A stretch of DNA of 64,000 nt, taken from an uncultured Bacteroidota bacterium (GTDB taxonomy: Bacteria > Bacteroidota > Bacteroidia > Flavobacteriales > Flavobacteriaceae). Under the pieces are notes generated by a model. The model was not told the origin of the DNA and did not search any database. It worked only from the letters and a program-made list of their open reading frames with translations. Of this stretch, positions 34,176 to 42,162 are shown piece after piece. Numbering within the stretch: the first letter of the stretch is position 1; every line of letters begins with the position of its first letter. The DNA lies in the NCBI GenBank assembly GCA_902613595.1, contig CACMHY010000004.1:1-64000 (forward strand), read 5' to 3'. Both the position numbers and the translations under genes were made by a program.

Positions 34176-36323
34176 ATGTCAAAATCGAAAAAAGAAAACA
34201 AAGAAATAAAAAGAAAGGTTTTAAAATTTTATAAAAAAAATCCAAACAAAACTTTCAATTATAAGCAAATTGCATCTTCTTTAGGCTTTAAAAAGGATAA
34301 AGACAGGAACAAGATCATAGGAGTCCTATTAAATTTGAGTAATCAAAAAATCTTATTTGAAGATAGAAGGGGTAAATATGTATTCAGAAGAAAAGAAGAT
34401 TCTACATATACGAGTAGATTAATTTTACTACCGTCTGGAAAAGGAAAAGTTTACTTGTCTGAAAAAAAAGAAGAAATACTTATACCAAACGTAAAACTAA
34501 ATAGAGCTCTGGATGGTGACTTAATTAATGTAAGTATTACTGATGAAAGCAAAAAAGTGCGTGACATAGTGGTGCTCGAAAGAAACAAAAAAGAATACGT
34601 AGGTGAATTAATCTTAAAATCTGATTATGGTTTCGTTTTAACCAAACGAGGTGTAATGTATACAGATATTTTTATAGAGCCAGACGAAATTAAGAACTAT
34701 AAAAATGGAGATAAAGTTGTTGTCATCATTAAGGAATGGTTTGATGGAAGAGACGCCCCTAACGGCAAGATTATAAAAAGCATAGGGCAGCCTGGTAATA
34801 CCGAGACAGAAATGCATTCAATTTTACATGAATATGGGCTTCCTTACTTGTTCCCAAAGGGAGTTGAAGAAGAAGCAAAACAAATAAAAAAAGAGATTGA
34901 CAAAAAAGAACTTAAAAGAAGAAGAGATTTCAGAAAAGAAACAACAATAACAATTGATCCGATCAACGCAAAAGACTTTGATGATGCGCTGTCACTAAAA
35001 ATAATAAACGAAGATCTGTACGAAATAGGAATTCATATAGCCGACGTTAGTCACTATCTTAAAGAGAGCAGCCTTATGGAAAAAGAAGCCTACGAAAGAG
35101 GAACATCTGTTTATTTAGTAGACAGAGTTGTACCAATGTTGCCTGAAAAACTATCAAATGAATTATGCTCTTTAATTGAAAAAGAGGAAAAATATACTTT
35201 TTCAGCGGTTTTCCAAATGAATAATAAAAGTGAAATATTAAATGAATGGTATGGTAAAACAGTAATTAAATCCGACAAAAGATTTTCTTATCAAGAGGTA
35301 AATCATATAATACAAAATCAAACAAAAACGATTAATAAGCACATTTCTCTTCAGAAAGACTCTTATATGATCTCTGAAGACCTTTATGATGCAATAGTAA
35401 TTTTTAATAACCTGGCTAAAACGCTACGCAAAGAAAGAATAAAAGAGGGAGCAATATCTTTTGAAAGAAAAGAAGTAAATTTTAATTTAAACAATCAAAA
35501 CGAACCAGAAAGCGTCTTTTACAAAGAGTACGGCGATGCAAATAAACTAGTAGAGGAATTTATGCTTTTAGCAAATAAACGGGTTGCATCCTATATAACA
35601 AGGCAAAAAAAGAAACCATTCGTTTTTAGAGTTCATGACAGCCCTGATGAAGAAAAGTTATATAATTTACAGAAGACGACATCTTCTTTTGGTTATGATT
35701 TTAACCCTAAAAGCAAAAATATAAATAGAGCATTAAATAAGTTATTAGATCAATGCAAAGGTAAAAAGGAACAAAACCTTATAGACACTTTAGCTTTAAG
35801 GTGCATGTCAAAAGCAGAATACACAACAAAAAATATTGGTCATTATGGCCTTGGGTTTGATTATTATACTCATTTTACTTCACCAATACGAAGATATCCT
35901 GATGTTCTCGTTCACAGGCTATTAAATTCATATTTAGAAGATAAGAAAAACACAAAGCAAAGTATTTTAGAAGAAGCCTGTAAACACTCATCTGTTAGAG
36001 AACAACTTGCCACAAAAGCAGAAAGAGATTCTATCAAGCATATGCAGATTGTTTTTATGCAAAACAAAATAGGAAAAGAATTTGAGGGAGTAATCTCAGG
36101 AGTTACAGAAAGAGGAATCTATGTTGAAATAATAGAAAATAAATGCGAAGGAATGATTCGGTTAAAGGACATGAAAGGGGATTTTTATATCTACAACATT
36201 GATAACCACTCAATTTATGGAAGAAACACAAAGCAAACCTATCAGCTTGGAGATATGCTGCGAATAAAAGTACACAAAGCAAACGTTGAGAAGAGGTTCT
36301 TGGATTTCTTACTAGTAGAATGA
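34176..36323 (+). CDS. rnr: Ribonuclease R
   Basis: A 715-residue 3'-5' exoribonuclease of the RNase II/R family. It has an N-terminal winged-helix region (about 1-70), cold-shock domains, the RNB catalytic domain with TIDPINAKDFDDALS (metal-binding aspartates) and HFTSPIRRYPDVLVHR, and a C-terminal S1 domain (GVISGVTERGIYVEI). It degrades structured RNA and takes part in rRNA quality control. The whole protein is lysine-rich, which reinforces the A-rich look of the DNA. It is followed 3 bases on by a GIN-domain gene. Confidence 0.96.
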   Translation: MSKSKKENKEIKRKVLKFYKKNPNKTFNYKQIASSLGFKKDKDRNKIIGVLLNLSNQKILFEDRRGKYVFRRKEDSTYTSRLILLPSGKGKVYLSEKKEEILIPNVKLNRALDGDLINVSITDESKKVRDIVVLERNKKEYVGELILKSDYGFVLTKRGVMYTDIFIEPDEIKNYKNGDKVVVIIKEWFDGRDAPNGKIIKSIGQPGNTETEMHSILHEYGLPYLFPKGVEEEAKQIKKEIDKKELKRRRDFRKETTITIDPINAKDFDDALSLKIINEDLYEIGIHIADVSHYLKESSLMEKEAYERGTSVYLVDRVVPMLPEKLSNELCSLIEKEEKYTFSAVFQMNNKSEILNEWYGKTVIKSDKRFSYQEVNHIIQNQTKTINKHISLQKDSYMISEDLYDAIVIFNNLAKTLRKERIKEGAISFERKEVNFNLNNQNEPESVFYKEYGDANKLVEEFMLLANKRVASYITRQKKKPFVFRVHDSPDEEKLYNLQKTTSSFGYDFNPKSKNINRALNKLLDQCKGKKEQNLIDTLALRCMSKAEYTTKNIGHYGLGFDYYTHFTSPIRRYPDVLVHRLLNSYLEDKKNTKQSILEEACKHSSVREQLATKAERDSIKHMQIVFMQNKIGKEFEGVISGVTERGIYVEIIENKCEGMIRLKDMKGDFYIYNIDNHSIYGRNTKQTYQLGDMLRIKVHKANVEKRFLDFLLVE

Positions 36324-36326
36324 TAC

Positions 36327-37013
36327 ATGAAAAAGAAACAACTATTATTTTATTTTTCAGTTATTGGATTAATAACGGCGGGGTTTTGTCAGGACAATAG
36401 CAGAAGAGTATTAACGACAGGATCCTTTACGGGAATTAAAACATATTCAAATATTGAAGTAAATTTAATTCAATCGGACGTTAATAAAATTATAGCTACT
36501 GGACCAAACTCAGATCTTATTGTTGTTTCAATTAAAGAAGGTAATTTAAAAATTAGAACATCAAGGGGAGATATTTTTAACCAAGAAGCAACTAAAATAG
36601 ATCTTTATTTTAATAGTACTTTAAACAGTATTTCAGCCTATCAGGGGAGCAAAATAAAATCTTCTTTAAGATTAGATCAGACTAAACTTATTTTGTTTGC
36701 CTCAACAAATTCGAAAATCGACCTCTACGTAAACCTGCAACGGCTAGACACACAGGTAGGCCTAGGTGGAAAAATATACCTTTCCGGTGAAGTTGTGAAC
36801 CATGAACTCTACTTTCATTCAGGAGGAATATGTGAGGCTGAAAGCCTTAAAACAGAACAATCCAAAATAAGAGGCGTACTAGGAGGATATGCATATATTA
36901 ACGCCAAAACCCTTTTAGATGCAAATATTGTAAGCGGAGTTTTACGAGTTTTTGGGAAACCAAATAAGACAATTATAAATAAAAAGCTTGGCGGCAAAAT
37001 TTATTCAGAATAA
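36327..37013 (+). CDS. Secreted GIN-domain (DUF2807) protein
   Basis: A 228-residue exported protein with a signal peptide (about 1-21, TAGFCQ). The mature part is the repetitive beta-helix of head-GIN/DUF2807 proteins (GSFTGIKTYSNIEVNLIQS at the start, then short G.I.. strands: GSKIKSSL, LGGKIYLSG, LGGYAYIN, LGGKIYSE). Probably adhesin- or matrix-like; function unknown. It lies 3 bases downstream of rnr and ends just before the opposing tRNA-Cys. Confidence 0.85.
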   Translation: MKKKQLLFYFSVIGLITAGFCQDNSRRVLTTGSFTGIKTYSNIEVNLIQSDVNKIIATGPNSDLIVVSIKEGNLKIRTSRGDIFNQEATKIDLYFNSTLNSISAYQGSKIKSSLRLDQTKLILFASTNSKIDLYVNLQRLDTQVGLGGKIYLSGEVVNHELYFHSGGICEAESLKTEQSKIRGVLGGYAYINAKTLLDANIVSGVLRVFGKPNKTIINKKLGGKIYSE

Positions 37014-37019
37014 AGAAAG

Positions 37020-37090
37020 AGGCATCGAGCGGATTCGAACCGCTGTACAAGCTTTTGCAGAGCTCTGCCTAGCCACTCGGCCACGATGCC
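37020..37090 (-). tRNA. tRNA-Cys (GCA)
   Basis: A 71-base cloverleaf on the minus strand. The acceptor GGCATCG pairs with CGATGCC, the anticodon loop is CTGCAAA with anticodon GCA, the T-arm is GCGGTTCGAATCCGC, and the discriminator base is T (U73), as expected for cysteine tRNA. CCA is not encoded. Confidence 0.94.
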
Positions 37091-37112
37091 GGACTCTAAA
37101 AATAACACAATA

Positions 37113-37487
37113 TTAATCTAATTTCGACTTTTCTCTCTTTTTTTCTCGTCTTATCACGACTTCATCTGTATCTCCATTGATGGGAGGATTAAGTTTTGCG
37201 ATCTTAACAACAGCCTTTCTAACAGTAGGGAATTTGGACATTATTTTGTTTACAACTCTGTCTGCAACATTTTCCAAAAGGTTGGACCTCTTTTTCATTT
37301 GGTTTTTTACTATGTCAAGCAGAGCAACGTAGTCAACAGTGTCCTTTAATTCGTCCGATTTGCAAGACATGTTCAAATCTGCGTGTACAACGAGGTTAAC
37401 TAAATAATTACTACCAATTTTTTTTTCTTCCTCCATGCAACCATGGTATGCATAAATTTTTATGTTCTTTAAGTATATTTTGTCCAT
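37113..37487 (-). CDS. folB: Dihydroneopterin aldolase
   Basis: A 124-residue FolB-type enzyme for folate synthesis (dihydroneopterin to 6-hydroxymethyl-dihydropterin and glycolaldehyde). Motifs: IYLKNIKIYAYHGCMEEE (catalytic-region Y-x-x-H-G), DYVALLDIVKNQM and the late KLNPPINGDTDEVVI. I start it at the ATG at 37487 because a TATATTTG box lies just upstream of it and the extra four residues in the track are not needed. Immediately upstream of tRNA-Cys on the same strand. Confidence 0.93.
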   Translation of the reverse strand: MDKIYLKNIKIYAYHGCMEEEKKIGSNYLVNLVVHADLNMSCKSDELKDTVDYVALLDIVKNQMKKRSNLLENVADRVVNKIMSKFPTVRKAVVKIAKLNPPINGDTDEVVIRREKKREKSKLD

Positions 37488-37496
37488 AACACAGTG

Positions 37497-37504
37497 CAAA
37501 TATA
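37497..37504 (-). promoter_or_regulatory. -7 box TATATTTG before folB
   Basis: On the minus strand, 9 bases before the ATG, so the mRNA leader would be a few bases at most. Confidence 0.6.
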
Positions 37505-37543
37505 AAGACTGTTTTCTTGTTTTCTTTCAACAAATGCATTCAT

Positions 37544-37551
37544 TATCTTTA
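37544..37551 (+). promoter_or_regulatory. -7-like box TATCTTTA before glnS
   Basis: Close to TAnnTTTG, 11 bases before the ATG. The same TTATCTTTA sequence precedes the M23 peptidase and purD. Confidence 0.45.
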
Positions 37552-37562
37552 CAAAAAAATCT

Positions 37563-39230
37563 ATGGCTAGAGCTTTACACTTCATAGAGCATATTATTGA
37601 AGATGACCTTAGGGCAGACTACTCAAAAAATGAATTAAAATTTAGGTTTCCTCCAGAGCCAAACGGATTTTTACATATAGGACACGTTAAGGCAATATGT
37701 TTAAACTTCAACTTAGGGAAAAAATATAAAGCCCCTGTTAATTTAAGGTTCGATGACACGAATCCAGCTAAAGAAGAACAGAAATATGTAGACGCAATTA
37801 AAGAAAATATATTATGGTTGGGGTATAAATGGGATAATGAATGTTATGCGTCAGATTATTTTGAAGAGCTTTTTATTTGGGCCAACGACCTGATTTTGAA
37901 AGGAAAAGCATACGTTGACTCGCAGCCTTCAGAAACTATAGCTGCACAAAAAGGAACACCAACACAACCCGGCGTAAACAGTCCTTTTAGAAATAGAACC
38001 ATAAAAGAAAATCAAGACTTATTTTCAAAAATGAAATTGGGAGAATTTAAGGAAGGAGAGCATGTTTTAAGGGCAAAAATCGACATGTCTTCTTCCAATA
38101 TGCTTATGAGAGATCCAATTATGTATAGGATTCTATTTAAGAAGCACCATAGAACAGGTAAGGATTGGTGCATTTATCCAATGTATGACTGGACACACGG
38201 GCAATCAGACTATATTGAACAAATTTCACATTCGCTATGTTCCTTAGAATTTAAACCACATAGAGATCTTTATGACTGGTTTTTAGATGCATTAGGTAAA
38301 AAAAAACCATTACGCCCTAAACAAAGAGAATTTGCCAGGATGAATTTATCTTTTACTGTTACAAGTAAAAGAAAGTTGTTTGAACTTATAGAGGAAGGAC
38401 ATGTAAAAGGATGGGATGACCCTAGAATGCCAACGATATCTGGATTAAGAAGGAGGGGATATACACCAACCGCATTAAAAAACTTTGTCGAAACAGCAGG
38501 AGTAGCAAAACGGGAGAATGTAATTGATTTGTCGTTATTAGAGCATTCGATAAGAGAAGATCTAAATGAAACATCCCCAAGGGTAATGGCGGTTTTAGAC
38601 CCACTTAAATTAACTATAGTTAATTATCCTGAAGATATAACTGAGACATTAGAGGGTGAGATAAACCCACATAATCCCAATGACGGAAAAAGAAAGTTCC
38701 CTTTTTCAAAACATCTTTACATCGAAAAAGAAGATTTTAAAGAAGATGCAACCAGAAAGTTTTTTCGTCTTTCCTTAGGCAAAGAAGTTCGCTTAAAAAA
38801 TGCATACATAATTAAAGCCGAATCTATTGTTAAAGACACCGAAGGAAATATAACAGAGGTTTTGTGTACATATGACCCTGAAAGTAAAAGTGGTTCAGGA
38901 AGCGATGCAAGTAAAAGGAAAGTAAAAGGGACCTTGCATTGGGTAACCCAGCGAGACTCAATAAATGCAGAGGTTAGAATTTACGACCGTTTATTCAACA
39001 TATCTGCTCCTGATAAAGAAAAGGAAAACTTTAAATCTTTTTTAAATGAAACCTCACTAAAAGTTATAGATGCAAGGGTGGAGCCTAGTTTAATCTCATC
39101 AAAACCAGGTGACAGGTTTCAATTTCAACGTCTAGGATATTTTGTGGTCGATAAAGAAAGTGGTACAAACAATCTCGTTTTTAACAAAACAGTCGGATTA
39201 AGGGACACATGGTCCAAGACTAAATTATAA
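37563..39230 (+). CDS. glnS: Glutamine-tRNA ligase
   Basis: A 555-residue class I synthetase charging tRNA-Gln. HIGH motif in PNGFLHIGHVKAICLN, acceptor-binding DDTNP and the KMSKS-equivalent VTSKRKL, then the two anticodon-binding beta-barrels of GlnRS (ending GLRDTWSK). Length is normal. A window with both glnS and gltX implies direct Gln charging rather than only transamidation. Its stop is 1 base from the convergent SPFH gene. Confidence 0.96.
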   Translation: MARALHFIEHIIEDDLRADYSKNELKFRFPPEPNGFLHIGHVKAICLNFNLGKKYKAPVNLRFDDTNPAKEEQKYVDAIKENILWLGYKWDNECYASDYFEELFIWANDLILKGKAYVDSQPSETIAAQKGTPTQPGVNSPFRNRTIKENQDLFSKMKLGEFKEGEHVLRAKIDMSSSNMLMRDPIMYRILFKKHHRTGKDWCIYPMYDWTHGQSDYIEQISHSLCSLEFKPHRDLYDWFLDALGKKKPLRPKQREFARMNLSFTVTSKRKLFELIEEGHVKGWDDPRMPTISGLRRRGYTPTALKNFVETAGVAKRENVIDLSLLEHSIREDLNETSPRVMAVLDPLKLTIVNYPEDITETLEGEINPHNPNDGKRKFPFSKHLYIEKEDFKEDATRKFFRLSLGKEVRLKNAYIIKAESIVKDTEGNITEVLCTYDPESKSGSGSDASKRKVKGTLHWVTQRDSINAEVRIYDRLFNISAPDKEKENFKSFLNETSLKVIDARVEPSLISSKPGDRFQFQRLGYFVVDKESGTNNLVFNKTVGLRDTWSKTKL

Positions 39231-39231
39231 A

Positions 39232-40170
39232 TTAATCTTTTTCCTCTGATTTTTTAGTATTCAAGCCTTGCTTTTTCATTGCCTCACCTATTTGATTACT
39301 TGCAGTAAAAGAAGCCACCATGTCATTTAACATTTCACTTCCAGCTTGAGGAGAGTTTGGCAGCAGTATCAAATTTGTATTGGTCTCTCCTCCAATTGAT
39401 TGAAGTGTATCATAATGTTGGGTAACCACAATTAGCGCTGAAGCCTCCTGAGAATTTATACCCACTTTATTTAGAACGTCAACAGACTCCTCAAGGCCTC
39501 GCGCAATTTCTCTCCTTTGATCTGCTATCCCCTGACCTTGAAGACGTTTACTTTCAGCTTCTGCCTTTGCTTTTTCTACAATAAGAATACGCTCTGCGTC
39601 TCCTTCATATTGTGCAGCAACTTTTTTGCGTTCAGCCGCATTTATTCTATTCATAGCAGCTTTTACTTCAGTATCTGGATCAATGTCTGTAACAAGGGCT
39701 TTGATAATATCGTACCCATAATTAATCATAGCATCATTCAATTCCCCTTTAACGGCATTAGCAATTTCATCTTTTTTTTCGAAAACATCATCGAGCTTCA
39801 TCTTTGGCACAACCGCCCTAACTACGTCAAAAACGTATGAGGTTATTTGATCTTGCGGATATTCAAGTTTGTAAAATGCATCATAGACTTTTTCTTTAAC
39901 AACCTTGTACTGAACAGAGACCTTAAGCTTGACGAAAACATCATCTTTTGTTTTCGTTTCTACAATAACATCCAATTGTAGAATTCTTAAACTAAGCCGC
40001 CCAGCAATTTTATCAATTAATGGAATTCTGTAGTGTAACCCTGATTGTCTAATTGATGTAAATTTACCAAAGCGCTCAATTATTCCAGCTGTTTGTTGTT
40101 TTACTACAAATACACCAGATAGGATAAGGAGCAGCAAAAAAAGAATGAATAAATAGGTAATTAAACTCAT
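39232..40170 (-). CDS. SPFH/band-7 membrane protein (slipin/QmcA type)
   Basis: A 312-residue protein with one N-terminal membrane helix (about 4-23), a band-7 domain (GIIERFGKFTSIRQSGLHYRIPLIDKI, then the SVQYKV and DDVFEKKDEI blocks) and an Ala/Glu-rich coiled coil (AEAESKRLQGQGIADQRR). Such proteins form rings or lipid microdomains and modulate membrane proteases such as FtsH. No NfeD partner is adjacent. It ends opposite glnS and lies 10 bases after gltX. Confidence 0.92.
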   Translation of the reverse strand: MSLITYLFILFLLLLILSGVFVVKQQTAGIIERFGKFTSIRQSGLHYRIPLIDKIAGRLSLRILQLDVIVETKTKDDVFVKLKVSVQYKVVKEKVYDAFYKLEYPQDQITSYVFDVVRAVVPKMKLDDVFEKKDEIANAVKGELNDAMINYGYDIIKALVTDIDPDTEVKAAMNRINAAERKKVAAQYEGDAERILIVEKAKAEAESKRLQGQGIADQRREIARGLEESVDVLNKVGINSQEASALIVVTQHYDTLQSIGGETNTNLILLPNSPQAGSEMLNDMVASFTASNQIGEAMKKQGLNTKKSEEKD

Positions 40171-40180
40171 TAGTCAAAAT

Positions 40181-41659
40181 TTAATTTAAACAAAAAGTTT
40201 TAAATTTTTGCACTCTTTTTAAAGATACATCTTTTCCTATAAGAGCACAAATTTTAAATAAATCAGGCCCAGACAATTGACCAATAATTGCGAGTCTAAG
40301 AGTTTGCATTATTAAACCAAAAGGAATCTTTTCGTTCTTTCCCCACTCAAACAAAGATTGTTTCATGTCCCTTATTTCAATATCAGAGTCCAATAGTTTG
40401 ATAATCTGATCCATAATTTTTAATGGGCCTTTATCCATTAATTTTTGTACACTTTTTTTATCATACCTTTGCGGATCATCTAAAAACTTGACCTCATTCT
40501 TGAGATCATTTAGAGTCTTAAGACGATTTTTAACCAGATTCAAAATATCAATACGCTTCTTTTCATTTATCTTTTCTAATATTTCTTTTACACTTTTTTG
40601 TTCCATTAAGGTATTCACATCAGATTTTGATATATGTTGTTGATTTATCCAACAAGCCTTTTCATAATCGAACCGAGCCCCTCCCTTTTGAACTCTTTTC
40701 ATGCTGAAGTTTTTTATCAGATCTTTTAGATTAAAAATCTCATTTTCTGTTCCACTATTCCATCCCAATAAAGCTAGATAATTTACCATTCCCTCTGATA
40801 AGAAACCTCTTTCTTTAAAACCTATATTTAATTCTTTAAACTTAATAGGAAAAACCGGGTACCCATCTTTTAAACCGTCCCTTTTTGATAGCTTCCCCTT
40901 CCCGTTGGGCTTCAATATTAAAGGCAAGTGCATGAATCGAGGTAAATTCCAGTTGAAAGCATCGTAAATTAATTTGTGTATCGGTAACGAAGGAAGCCAC
41001 TCTTCTCCACGTATAACATCTGTTATTTCCATTAGCTTGTCATCGACAACATTAGCAAAATGATAAGTAGGTAACCCGTCGCTTTTCAATAATATCTTAT
41101 CGTCTAGTAAATCCGAAGACACTGATATGTTGCCACGAATATCATCATTTACATTAACCTTAACCCCTCCCATTACTTTTAGTCGAACAACATATTCTCC
41201 TTCTAGGGCCTTTTTAGTTTCAGCTAAATTTAGGGTCAGACTATTTCTGAATTTCTTTCTATTTTGACTACTATACAAAAATGTTTTTCCATCCCTTTCA
41301 TCTTCTTGACGATATTTTTTGAGTTCATCTTCACTATCGAAGGCGTAATATGCAGCCCCTAACTTTACAAGTTTATCAATATGATCTTTATAAATTTTTT
41401 TTCTTTCGCTTTGGCGATAAGGGCCAAAGCTTCCTCCTTTATTTGGCCCTTCATCAGGCTTTATCCCACACCAATTTAATGCTCTGATTAAATAATTTTC
41501 GCTTCCTTCTACGTAGCGGTTTTGATCCGTATCTTCAATTCTAAGAATAAAGCTTCCTTTTTTGCCCTTCGCATACAGATAATTAAAAAGAGCCGTCCTT
41601 AAACCACCTATGTGAAGCGGACCAGTTGGGCTTGGCGCAAAACGAACTCTTATTTTCAT
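40181..41659 (-). CDS. gltX: Glutamate-tRNA ligase
   Basis: A 492-residue discriminating-type class I synthetase. HIGH-equivalent PSPTGPLHIGGLRTALFN, WCGIKPDEGP loop and KMSKS-equivalent KLSKRDG, followed by a helical anticodon-binding C-terminus. A TATATTTG box ends 7 bases before the ATG, so the transcript is predicted leaderless. It is first in an operon with the SPFH gene, divergent from ybeY. Confidence 0.96.
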   Translation of the reverse strand: MKIRVRFAPSPTGPLHIGGLRTALFNYLYAKGKKGSFILRIEDTDQNRYVEGSENYLIRALNWCGIKPDEGPNKGGSFGPYRQSERKKIYKDHIDKLVKLGAAYYAFDSEDELKKYRQEDERDGKTFLYSSQNRKKFRNSLTLNLAETKKALEGEYVVRLKVMGGVKVNVNDDIRGNISVSSDLLDDKILLKSDGLPTYHFANVVDDKLMEITDVIRGEEWLPSLPIHKLIYDAFNWNLPRFMHLPLILKPNGKGKLSKRDGLKDGYPVFPIKFKELNIGFKERGFLSEGMVNYLALLGWNSGTENEIFNLKDLIKNFSMKRVQKGGARFDYEKACWINQQHISKSDVNTLMEQKSVKEILEKINEKKRIDILNLVKNRLKTLNDLKNEVKFLDDPQRYDKKSVQKLMDKGPLKIMDQIIKLLDSDIEIRDMKQSLFEWGKNEKIPFGLIMQTLRLAIIGQLSGPDLFKICALIGKDVSLKRVQKFKTFCLN

Positions 41660-41666
41660 AAGAACA

Positions 41667-41674
41667 CAAATATA
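41667..41674 (-). promoter_or_regulatory. -7 box TATATTTG before gltX
   Basis: Minus strand, 7 bases before the ATG. With the usual distance from box to start site, transcription should begin at or within a few bases of the A of the ATG. Confidence 0.65.
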
Positions 41675-41717
41675 ATAGCTATAAATCTATTCCCCTATCT
41701 TAGCCAAACAAATACAT

Positions 41718-41725
41718 TATATTTG
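41718..41725 (+). promoter_or_regulatory. -7 box TATATTTG before ybeY
   Basis: Plus strand, followed by GC and a run of eleven A. The first in-frame codons that could serve as a start, ATT and ATA, come 11-14 bases after the box. Confidence 0.6.
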
Positions 41726-41736
41726 CAAAAAAAAAA

Positions 41737-42162
41737 ATTATACGGTTTCTAAACATACCAGACAACTTTGACATTAAGAAGCTTTCTGATACGCTGTCCG
41801 AATACTCAAAAATAAGGGGCTATCATATCAAAAAACTTCAATATAATTTTGTTTCAAAGGAAGATCTTTTAAAAATGAACAAAAGGTATCTTAATCATAA
41901 AACACATACCGATATAATTACTTTCAATTATTCTTATGATGATAAATTGGAAGCAGAATTTTTTGTTTCATTTTGGGCAATAAATAAATCAGCAAAAGAA
42001 CATAGACAAACTGTTGAAAACGAGACACTTAGGGTGATAATACACGGAGTGCTACACTGCATGGGTTATAATGACGGTGACAAGGAGGAAGTTAACAACA
42101 TGCGAAAAATGGAAGATACGTTTATATCAATGTTCCACATGAAACACAGACGTTATGTTTGA
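41737..42162 (+). CDS. ybeY: Endoribonuclease YbeY (rRNA maturation factor) with non-AUG start
   Basis: The track begins at an internal ATG (41875, 95 residues), but the same frame is open upstream and reads IIRFLNIPDNFDIKKLSDTL and so on, giving about 141 residues, the normal YbeY length with its N-terminal strand and helix. No ATG, GTG or TTG lies in frame before 41875, so translation must begin at ATT 41737 or ATA 41740 or the A11 run hides a frameshift. The zinc motif is HGVLHCMGYNDGD (H3xH5x-type). YbeY processes 16S rRNA 3' ends. It overlaps mnmG by 8 bases, and its last codons contain a parS-like sequence. Confidence 0.88.
   Translation: MIRFLNIPDNFDIKKLSDTLSEYSKIRGYHIKKLQYNFVSKEDLLKMNKRYLNHKTHTDIITFNYSYDDKLEAEFFVSFWAINKSAKEHRQTVENETLRVIIHGVLHCMGYNDGDKEEVNNMRKMEDTFISMFHMKHRRYV
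42131..42146. promoter_or_regulatory. parS-like site, one mismatch
   Basis: TGTTCCACATGAAACA differs from the Bacillus-type parS TGTTCCACGTGAAACA at one position (G to A in the central CG). It lies within the 3' end of ybeY, encoding FHMKH. Confidence 0.55.
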
